This document shows, one piece after another, positions 44,466 to 53,660 of a stretch of DNA of 64,000 nt. Under the pieces are notes generated by a model, which saw nothing but the letters and a program-made list of their open reading frames with translations, ran no database searches and was not told the DNA's origin. The stretch comes from Liolophura sinensis (lineage: Eukaryota; Mollusca; Polyplacophora; Chitonida; Chitonidae). The DNA is taken from positions 671,474-735,473 of the forward strand of contig NC_088298.1 of the NCBI RefSeq assembly GCF_032854445.1, read 5' to 3'. Numbering within the stretch: the stretch's first letter is position 1; each line of letters begins with the position of its first letter. The position numbers and the translations under genes are program-made.

Positions 44466-45584
44466 CTTCTTCAAGGCTGATTTCCATGTTATCCAAATTA
44501 CGACCACTCTGTTCCTTTATTTCTCCAGTCTCCATGGCGAAAAGAAGTTTAGAAACCTTGGCCACTTGAAGTGTTTCCTCGAGCAACCTATAAAATTATC
44601 TATGAACTCGTATGTCATGACACAAGATGTTAGCCAGTATATCAAGTTCGTTTTCTCTCAGATTCATTATCTGAGAGAGAGTTCCTATTTGTTTTCTCAG
44701 TTGTGTTGATTGTAAAATGTGTGGAAATTTGGTAGACCCATAGTATGGGCAGGCAAACACAAAAGTGTTTTCTGGATTCACACTAACTTCTGCTCTGGAA
44801 GATATTAGCAGGTCAACCCAATTTTCTACCTCCGGTGTGAGCAAAATGGGCACTGTCCTGCCAACAACCTCAATTCGTTTTAATACATCACAAAGTTTCT
44901 TCTCCAATGGCGTCAGAAGTTCTAGTACATCTTCCTGTGCACCTATGCGTTTCTTCTGACGCAGTGTGCCAACAAACAATTTTTTGTATGTTTTCAAAGG
45001 TCACAACTAACATAATAACCAAAACAATGTTCACATGGCACGTAGTCTTCCCAGGATGCCGTCTGATTGGATGCTGGTCTGTACGCTACAGCAAGGGCTC
45101 CAGTCTTTTCACGAATGACATTAGTGTTGTGGGAGTGATTTCCAAGATTGCGAATTTTTAATATCATTTTTTCCCTCATAGCTTTGTCTGTTTCTGCGAG
45201 GTACTTTCTTCTTTATGATGTGCCTTCAGATGTCTTGGAAGTTTGAACTGGGGTTTTCCACAATACATACAAAAGTACTGCTTGTCATATCTCCTACTCT
45301 CCTTATTGCATGTTGTTATAACAGTAAGTGAGGTTGTTGACAAGCATGGATTGCTATCTGCTGTGTTTTCATCACATTGCTGTGCAGATCTTCCCTCCCC
45401 CGAAGAAGCGCCCAAAGTTGATGAACTGACTGACTCATCTTGAACTGTCTGAACTTCATCAGTACATCTTGATGTCTTTGTAACAGATCTTCATACACCG
45501 TATAAACATCACATTCCTCTTCATCTGTAGGTTTGTATTCGCTACAACTATCTTCAACAAGGTCAATATCATCTTCGTCGGATC
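44466..45584 (-). pseudogene. C2H2/PCxxC-family protein, multiply broken
   Basis: After the acceptor TTTTGCAG (exon from 45584) an acidic start (SDEDDIDLVEDSCSEYKPTD) is out of frame with the following zinc finger (YFCMYCGKPQFKLPRHLKAH). A base missing in an A-run near 45205 separates that from LKIRNLGNHSHNTNVIREK. PCEHCFGYY is followed by a TGA at 44994-44996 where Trp of DLWKH is expected, then another shift near 44935. The C-terminal region (LELLTPLEKKLCDVL, LRENELDILANILCHDIRVH) meets a TAA at 44596-44598, then continues in frame as FYRLLEETLQVAKVSKLLFA to a donor at 44465. HDIxVHR near the end of a NExxxxA block is reminiscent of tyrosine recombinases, which is speculative. Confidence 0.75.
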
Positions 45585-46144
45585 CTGCAAAAGTGACAAA
45601 CAACAGTACACGTACATGTAAACTAGAACATGCAGCTGTAATGGACAAACACGAAAGCAGCCCCCGTTTCCCAAACCTCTGTAAGCAGTGTTTGTACCGC
45701 GTCGGATTATCCGACAAAAGTCGGATTTTCACAGTTTTGACGGATAAAGTAGGATTTTCATTAATTTTAACCCGTATTCGCCGAAGTTCGTCGGATTTTG
45801 CCGTTTGTTGTGCAGAAGAATTTTGTCATGTAGAAAGATTTATTTTACTGTAATCTTTGAGAAATTCAAGGGATGATTTTTGCGAGGCCGAGTTCAGCAG
45901 ACACGTCAGTCGCCAAAACTTTAAACAGTTCACTTACTGAAAATACACCCGCCGCGTCCAATATACCAAAGTCAGGCTTGTTCCGGCCTTGCAGTAATTG
46001 AGCACACCCCATCCGCAGTCTGTATGTCCAAACAATGCAGCGGAGGGAGTAAATACAGCTGTTGGAACCGATCACCCGTAAATTCGCGGAAAATCTCGAG
46101 AGGCCACGAGATTACAATCGCGCCATTTCCAAAGTCTTACCAAA

Positions 46145-46978
46145 ATGGTGTTACACTTTACGGAGAAATTATTGGAAACCAGCGACCCGAACGGGGGGAT
46201 ATATGGAGATTGGATCGTTAGGAATGACAATTTTAATGTTACGTGCCGATTCTGCAAGTCCAATGTTTGTTTGAAGGAGGGCGAAAAGGCGCTTAGTAAG
46301 CATAGTGCTACCGGTAAGCATCAGAAGGCGAAGACGACTGCGGGATGCCGTGGGAGTATTGTGCATGCTTTTGCAGCTGCTGCTGCCAAGAATGCAGAGG
46401 CCCGGGGCACTGAAGAGCTGGCGAGAGATGCGGAAATTATTTATTTGCATCACCTGGAGGCACATGGTATATCTCCTCACGCAGCAGCATGCACCTCGAC
46501 TCTGTTTGCACAGATGTTCCCGGACTCTAAAATCGCGGCAAAATTTTCATTTTCTGACTCCAAGCAGGGTTGTGAGGTCACGCATGGGCTCGGGCCGTAA
46601 TACTCGTCTAATCTGACAAGCAGATTGCAATCTGAATATTTCAGTATTAATATTGACGAATCTACGGTCCTAAAATCCAGCCAACTGGCAATAACTTGTC
46701 GGTATTTTAATAGGGAGAAGGACAAAATTGTTACTGAACATTTCCAGACTGTAAACATCATGAAGAAAGACGCGGAGAGCATTGTGGCGCTGTTGGACAA
46801 AACATTTACAGATCGGAACATTGACTTCAGAAAACATATGATCCATGTCGAAACGGATAGTTGTCCAGCGATGAGGGGCGTTCGTAATGGAGTTATTAAA
46901 AAACTGAAGGATAGTATGGAGTACATATCAAACCTTGGTGGCTGCCCAGATCACCACATTGCCAACCGTACTTCATAA
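46145..46978 (+). pseudogene. hAT transposase N-terminal half, nonsense and truncated
   Basis: The frame begins MVLHFTEKLLETSD and holds a BED-like finger (CRFCKSNVCLKEGEKALSKH...KHQ) and the family blocks HLEAHGIS and FAQMFPDSKIAAKFS. A TAA at 46598-46600 follows HGLGP; in-frame reading resumes with FSINIDES (first catalytic Asp), VETDSCPAMRGVRNGVIKKL and GGCPDHHIANR, where it stops. The C-terminal half was not found on this strand inside the element. Confidence 0.75.
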
Positions 46979-47676
46979 CTGAATATAAATGTATAAATCA
47001 TGATCTTAAAGTAAAACAGAGAATGTAATTTGTACTTGTATGCAACATTTCTATTTTCACTGTAGTGTTGCTTTAAACACTTGTGTTCAATATTTAAATA
47101 TTAGGCTAATTATTACTATGCCCAGTGCAGTGTACAATAATACTATAGTAATTTCTTATAATATGATTTGGAAATGGTAATAATTGTGTACATATTTTCA
47201 TTACCTTCAGTTGTGACTGGATGAAGTAGGTATGGTTTTAATGACTTCCAATGCAACTGCTAATGCTTGTGCTGCATGTAGGACATAGTTTAGGTCAATA
47301 TTAACTTCATGTTTGTGTCGCTTGAAAATGCTTGTCAAAATTTAGGCTACGGTACTCAGTCTTTCTTGGAGTATTGATAACTAACCTCTTAGCAACATTT
47401 AAAGTTGATTTTCATGAAAACCGTGAAAGCATTTAATTTATTTGGCAGAAGTAATGAATTAGATTTTCATAAGAAACTACATAATTCACAATGGCTTTCC
47501 TAGGCAAATAGCTATTTGCTTTCAATATGTGTTGTCCTGTATTTATTTACTTTAGTACAAAGTGTGTCTATTAGTTGCCTGTAGATCACCTGCTAACTCT
47601 AAACAATAGCTTGGACTGGTGACTTGGTGGTGGTGTGTATATGGCCTATCCGGAGTGTATAATACATGTGTCATAC
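46979..47676. other. no gene recognised
   Basis: AT-rich hAT interior without open frames. Confidence 0.4.
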
Positions 47677-48034
47677 CATGAAGTCTTCAAAGACAGGAAT
47701 ATTACACTGGTCACTGATAGACATCTCTTCCATGTATGACTTGACCTTTCCAGGAAGTAGCACTTTTCTGTTAGACAAATGGTTGTCCAGTTTCTGGTAT
47801 TGAGCATTGTTTAAGTATTTGTAGGAGACATTTGTTTGCATCACTGATGGCTTTATAAATATGGCCATTTGGTCATATATAAGTTTGCCAAGAACTTCAT
47901 GCTGAACATGGATCAAAGGCTCAGTCTTCTCCAGAATCTTGATAACTTCATTGAACTTGCTTGCCACCTGTTGCAGAAACAACAGCTTAAGTTTCAGAAG
48001 TGGGGTTGAGACAGAAGTGAACTGACTCACAAGC
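47677..48034 (-). pseudogene. hAT-like transposase internal exon, isolated
   Basis: The acceptor ATTTTCAG and donor GTATGA bracket 358 nt that read KFNEVIKILEKTEPLIHVQH, MAIFIKPSVMQTNVSYKYLN and IPVFEDFM. The LxFFxxFN...EPLIH...FIKP pattern is that of a widespread hAT-like family. It is opposite in strand to the transposase half upstream, so it probably comes from another nested element. Confidence 0.55.
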
Positions 48035-48439
48035 CTGAAAATTCTGTTGTCTTTTCATTCTTTTCTTTCTTTGCTTGATAGGTTTATTTTCGTGTACATG
48101 TGTTCCAATGCATCAAACTGTTCATATATTCTGTCTGTACAGGACTCAATAATTGTCCATCTGAAACAAAAGAACTTTAATCAGAATATTTTACGAATAG
48201 AAAATGATTTCCTTATATATTGGACTGTTAATCAGTGTACCAAAAATTAAAATCTTATTTACATTGTGGTCTACAAATAGGTTACATTTGATTTTATGGC
48301 TGTACCAAAAGTTTCTCTTATATGATGGCTACATACATGTATACCAAGTTTCATAGTTAGAGGGCAGAGTGTACCCAGAAGACACACAGCTGTAATACCA
48401 AAGACCTATAAGGCACAGATTTAAAGTGTAGTAGAACTG

Positions 48440-48600
48440 CCATCAAGACAGAGCTGGGCATGTCCACAAGTGCCAGCAATCGATTAATAACAAACTATGA
48501 AAGCAGAACAATCTCACAAATCCCCTGACCAGGGTGAGGTTTGAACCCCAGTTGAGAGTATTCTCACCAAGCATTGGCTGTATGACACATCCAGTATTTC
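48440..48600 (-). mobile_element. possible tRNA-derived SINE
   Basis: The minus strand has CAGCCAATGCTTGG (A-box-like) and GGGGTTCAAACCTC (B box) about 40 bp apart. Ends not defined. Confidence 0.45.
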
Positions 48601-48734
48601 CACACTTTGGCATAAAATAGAATAAACATAACTCTGAACATTTAAGTCATACTGAATTCTGATAATGGTACAATACAAACACAGTTGCCGAAATATAGAA
48701 AGTCAATAAGACTTCAGTATGCAATCACATTTAC

Positions 48735-49759
48735 TCAACAGTCTCTCTCTTTCTTTCCATCAAGAAGTTTGAGGTGATGCTCTGGAGCAGGGGGCGTCGC
48801 AGGCGGCCGCTTCTCCGAACTGCCACAGAGAGACTCAACAATTGCCACAACAAAACCGTGCTTGTCTAACATTTTTTCTCGATCAGTGTTGAGCTTGTAC
48901 ACTTCATAGGAGTTCAAAATTGCTTTCGTCAATCGAGATTTCTCGGGTTGGTGTGTAATACTTTTTGAAAGCTGCATTCAGCTTGTCTAGAACTGGACGC
49001 ACTTTAAACCAGGGGTTGTGACCTTCCTCTCCCCGTTCTGCCTGCTGAGTTCGTTCGCCAACATGAAACATTCTGGTCATGAGTAGAAAAAAATTTTGTG
49101 ACATTACCGAATTGAAGTACGGCGTCTGCTGGGATGGTTTTAACAGAGTCCAGTACGAAGCGAGTTGTGTTTTACGAATCAGTCCCATGTTTATGCACAA
49201 CCCCAGAAATTTTTTCATTTCCACCACTCCTATCCCATTTTCTGGCCATTTCTTAAAACGTGAGGCTTGGTGAGTGTCAATCCAGTGAACAGTGCTGGGC
49301 TCGTTTAGAAAATTACGTGCGTATGCATTTGTCTCTCGAACCAAATGAACAAACAAAATACAAACTGAAATATTCTATTGGGTCAGAGTTTCTAGCAGGT
49401 GCATTTCTCGGACCAGGATGTCGCACAGAAAAGTCTGGTACATGTGTATCCAAATGATCCTCATTTTCCGGCTCCTGTACGATAATCCACGGGTTATCGG
49501 CGGTTGTGTTGTTATTTTGTGCCTCGCAATCGCCACTCCTCACCAAAACATGTCCGTCCCCATCTTCCCTCACTGCATCCGAAATTCGGCCATTTCCCTC
49601 GGAATCTGAACTCAAATTATCGATGACATCGAATTCTGAGTCACTGCCATCATTTGACATATCAAAGTCACTATCGCTGTCACTTTCTCCTTCGCCCGTG
49701 ACCCGAGAAAACACTTCAAAGACACCAGCTCTTCGCCGGCTCGGATCTGCGTCCGCCAT
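48735..49759 (-). pseudogene. piggyBac transposase, internally deleted
   Basis: The start MADADPSRRRAGVFEVFSRV leads through an acidic region to PIEYFSLYF; after a frameshift near 49345 it reads FVHLVRETNAYARNF, MKKFLGLCINMGLIRK, SYWTLLKPSQQTPYFNSVMS and REISIDES, the first catalytic Asp. At about 48920 it passes directly into the C-terminal block TKAILNSYEVYKLNTDREKM and HHLKLLDGKKERDC in another frame. The rest of the DDE domain and the Cys-rich tail are lost. A TTAA at 49980-49983 beside a small hairpin is a plausible end on the 5' side; no matching left end was found. Confidence 0.8.
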
Positions 49760-49958
49760 TTTGTGATCAACCTCGTTATCGTAAAACACGGTCTACAATT
49801 TGGGTTTAAAACTAATTCTGTCATTGGTCACTCAAATCCTTCTTCAATAATAAAGCCAGATGTACAGAACCAATCAAATATCGTTTTAGAAAGGCATTCG
49901 ACATATTAGTCTACAGATAAATGCCAATCAAAAAACAGGCCGACTAAATTGGCCCTAG

Positions 49959-49983
49959 CATTTCTGTAGTGAGAAATGGTTAA
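49959..49983. other. hairpin next to TTAA, candidate piggyBac end
   Basis: CATTTCTGTAGTGAGAAATG can fold with a 7-bp stem and is followed by G and TTAA. PiggyBac elements insert at TTAA. Without the other end this is tentative. Confidence 0.35.
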
Positions 49984-50089
49984 TACCTCGACAAAAGTAG
50001 GATCCCAGTACAAACACTGTGTAAGTTGCTGTCCTGTTAAACAAACAGGCACAATCTATAGTGCTTCAGATACTGGACTTAATCCCAAA

Positions 50090-50390
50090 AGAAAGCATGG
50101 CAGTAATTCTCGTCAAAAGAGAGATGCTGCATACCAAGTTTCATGAAATTCTGAATGACTGTTTGCTCAGAAATTTGGAAACAAGTATTTTTACACATTC
50201 GCAACCTTTCGGTGACCTTGACCTCCTAATTCAAAAGTCATTCACCTCTCAGAATTAGTCTAGAGATGCTGCATACCAAATTTCATGGATTTCTTAGACG
50301 GTTTTCACAGAATTCTGGTAACAAGATTATTCGTACATGTGTCACCTTTCAGTCACCTTGACCTTAGACCTCAATACGATATGCACAAAA
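50090..50390. repeat. two-unit tandem repeat, ~148 bp
   Basis: GAGATGCTGCATACCAA(G/A)TT with TTTCATG, then CACCTTTC or CAACCTTTC with GGTGACCTTGACC-type words, occur twice in the same order. Confidence 0.6.
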
Positions 50391-50596
50391 CCCAGGGCTA
50401 TAGGTAACATATAGGTAAATATGTTCAAGGCCTTCAACTTCTTAGTGTGCGAATAAGGACAAACAACAGAACATATAAAGGAACATTATGTATGGTTCCT
50501 GTCTTAACTGTGTTACATTGTAAAGACGTCTTGAGACTTGTTCGCATGAAAGAGACATCATCTAACTAATCTGATGAAAGCTTATGATTTACCCAC

Positions 50597-50698
50597 CGAG
50601 AAAAATGTCAATCAGAAAAACGCATTGCTTCAACTCATCTGATGGGAGGCTTCGTGCCACTGTGTCACCAGTTTCAGCACATTTGTCATGTATCTTAT
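50597..50698 (-). CDS. repeated 102-nt exon, copy 1
   Basis: Acceptor CATTTTAG and donor GTGGGT. The phase-1 to phase-1 reading is open: DKIHDKCAETGDTVARSLPS then DELKQC. Divergent from copies 2 and 3 but the same length and free of stops. Domain not recognised. Confidence 0.5.
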
Positions 50699-51169
50699 CT
50701 AAAATGAGAGAAAATCATTTCACAAAGTGCAACACAACAGGTTTCTTCAGTGTGAAAAGATAACACCGGTCCATCTCCTAAAGGTCATGAACAATATAAA
50801 AGCCAAATATGGACATCTTAAATAACATAAAGTTGTAAACAGTGAAATAAAACCATGAACTATTGGATGTTTAAAAATGCCATGGACTTCACACTATGCA
50901 AATGAGGACAGTAACTTCAAAACATACAAATGGAAACAGTCTTGTCTTGTGATCCAAAATCATGAAGTGGTATTATTGACTGATCTCGAACAGGGCCTTC
51001 AACTTTTAGTGTGCAAATAAGGACAAACAGCAGAACATGTACAGAAATATTATTTAGAGTCTCCTCTTCAAATTGTGTGCATAACCATTTTACATTGTAA
51101 AGGACATCTTGAGATTTCTTCGCATGGAAGAAAGTACATCAAACTAATCTGATGTTTATGTTTACACAC

Positions 51170-51271
51170 CAAGAAAACTGTCAGCTGGCAAAACACATTC
51201 CTTTAACCCATCTGATGGGAAGCTGCGTGTCACTGTGTCACCAGTTTCAGCACATTTATCATGCGTCTTAT
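51170..51271 (-). CDS. repeated 102-nt exon, copy 2
   Basis: Acceptor CATTTCAG and donor GTGTGT. Reads DKTHDKCAETGDTVTRSFPS then DGLKECVLPADSFLG. Entry and exit are both phase 1, so copies can be spliced together or skipped without a frame change. Confidence 0.55.
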
Positions 51272-51831
51272 CTGAAATGAAGGAAAACCATTTCACAAAG
51301 TGCAACACAACAAATTTCTTCAGTGTGACACAGTGTGAAAAGATAACACTGGTCCATCTCCGAAAAGCCCGGAACAAGATAAAAGACAACAGATTTCTTC
51401 AGTATGACACAGTGTGAAAAGATAACACCGGTCCATCTCCTAAAGGCCACGAACTCTATAAAAGCCAAATAGGGACATCTTAAATAACATGAAGTTGTCA
51501 ACAGTGAAATAAAACCATGAACTGTTGGATGTTTAAAAATGTCATGGACTTCACACTATGCAAATGAGGACAGTAAATTCAAAACATGCAAATGGAAACA
51601 GTCTTGTCTTGTGATCCAAAATCATGAAGTGGTATTATTGACTGATCTCGAACAAGGCCTTCAACTTTTAGTGTGCAAATAAGGACAAACAGCAGAACAT
51701 GTACAGAAATATTATTTAGAGTTTCCTCTTCAAATTGTGTGCATAACCATTTTACATTGCAAAGAACATCTTAAGATTTCTTCGCGTGGAAGAGAGTACG
51801 TCAAACTAATCTAATGTTTATGTTTACACAC

Positions 51832-51933
51832 CAAGAAAACTGTCAGCTGGCAAAACACATTCCTTTAACCCATCTGATGGGAAGCTGCGTGTCACTGTGT
51901 CACCAGTTTCAGCACATTTATCATGCGTCTTAT
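51832..51933 (-). CDS. repeated 102-nt exon, copy 3
   Basis: Identical in sequence to copy 2, with the same splice sites. The parent gene was not identified. Confidence 0.55.
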
Positions 51934-52439
51934 CTGAAATGAAGGAAAACCATTTCACAAAGTGCAACACAACAAATTTCTTCAGTGTGACACAGTGTGA
52001 AAAGATAACACCGGTTCATCTCCTAAAGGCCACGAACTCTATAAAGTCAAATATGGACATCTTGAATAACACAGAGCTGTAAACAGTGAAATATGACCAT
52101 GAACTGTTGTGTCTCTAAAAACGCAATGGACTTCACACTATGCAAATGAGGACAGTAAATTCAAAACATGCAAATGGGGACAGCCTTGTCTTGTGATGCA
52201 AAGTCATGAAGTGGTATCATTGACTGATCTCGAACAAGGCCTTGAACTTCTTAGTGTGCGAATAAGGACAAACAGCAGAGCATACAAAGGAACATTATGT
52301 AGGGTTTCTCACTGTGTGCATAAGCAGGTTACATTGTAAAGACGTCTTGAGACTTGTTCGCATGAAAGAGACATCATCTAAGTAATGTAATGAAAGATTA
52401 TGTTTTACCCACCGAGAAAACTGTCAGCTAGTTTACTGA

Positions 52440-53660
52440 ACACAAAGGTCAAGTACATGTATTTTAACTGCACTAAATTGATTTACATTTCTGCAACATA
52501 ACATTGTCATCTCCAGGCCTCTCATTTTAAGGAGTGTAATGCTATGTTTTAACAGTAATCCCAATCCTTAAACAGACAGGTCAGCATTTGAAATCTTAGC
52601 CTTGAGCCTTACAATGCTCCCAATAGGGCTACAGCCTCATTATTCTGCTACGAGTTCTGGACGAGCCACTTAAACGTCTCAAAGTGGTTATGATATATAC
52701 AAGAATGTTAATTCTATTATAGGGTTCCTCACCTATGTTATCACATGAGTTGCTTTTAGAAAAAGCAGCTTAATTGAACATTTCTTATGTTTGTATATGC
52801 ATTCTCTGTACAATGTAACCTTACTGAGCAGGAGATATACAAAAAAATTACAGTCAATAAGTCAATGGTCAGTCCATGCGTTGTGACGTCATAAGCAATA
52901 AAATACACTTTGGAGAGAAAAGGCAGTTGTTTGGATGGTAATCTTCATTAAAAACGTGTATAATTTCATTACATTTGGCTAAAATTTAGTTTGGAAGCAC
53001 TAACTTTATTCGAACGAATTTTTGATATCCGAGGACAGGGGTTGCGTTTCTTTTTTGATAGAGTTTATGTACTCCCTCCTCCATAGATTATTATGTACCA
53101 TAAGACCTCCCACCCATGTTCCCCGCCCTCTACATCTACCAACAGCCATAGGAAGGTAGAACAAACACATAGAATAAAGTATAAGGCACAATAGTGACAT
53201 AAAACTGCCATACCAGTACAAAAAAATTATCAGCCCACCAAGTTTCATTGAGGTAACTCAATTGGTTTTGACCACGACAATACCATTTGGTAAACACCGT
53301 AGCAGCTGGATCCAAATAAGAAATCCATCACGTCCACGAAGTTTCAACTCCGGAAATATTTGCAGGCATGTAACACCCAAGACGAGATGACCATCGCAGC
53401 ATGGCATCCGTTTTGTTTACCACGTTACAAGAGAATCCTGTGATAAGTTTAGGAGCAGATGCGTTGACAAGCTCTCTTGCAGGTATACATGTAGGCGCAT
53501 ACTGTCCAAAATCGGACAAGCATTTACTATCATTAATATCTATCATAATAGGGCAAAAACTTCAGAAATAATTGAAGCAGCATATTGAAGTACGAGAAGA
53601 TGAGTTGTCAGCTTAAGCTTGCTTACAGATAGATGAACAGACAGACATCAACCAACTTAC
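52440..53660. other. no gene recognised
   Basis: Probably intronic. A downstream exon for the DUF4806-type gene (entered in phase 0) should lie at or below this region, but I could not identify it. Confidence 0.4.

Larger units (their letters stand above)
45686..50019 (+). mobile_element. hAT element with 6-bp target duplication, containing nested elements
   Basis: The ends are CAGTGTTTGTACCGCG and, read inward from the right, CAGTGTTTGTACTGGG: 12 identical bases. TGTAAG flanks at 45680-45685 and 50020-50025. Inside are a hAT transposase 5' half (46145-46978, plus strand), an unrelated minus-strand hAT exon, a SINE candidate and a deleted piggyBac element. The 6-bp duplication corresponds to the less common hAT6 type. 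Confidence 0.8.
50420..52430. repeat. tandem array of ~0.57-0.66-kb units
   Basis: The landmark GTGTGC(A/G)AATAAGGACAAAC occurs at about 50446, 51011, 51673 and 52254, so the steps are 565, 662 and 581 bp. The longer middle unit contains an extra ~97-bp internal duplication (AACAAATTTCTTCAGTGTGA and AACAGATTTCTTCAGTATGA). Each full unit carries one copy of a 102-nt exon on the minus strand; the fourth keeps only its donor end. Confidence 0.9.

Noticed and set aside
53328-53546. 72-codon minus-strand frame as the next DUF4806 exon
   Set aside because: Its sequence does not resemble the DUF4806 domain, and no acceptor in the required phase was clear.
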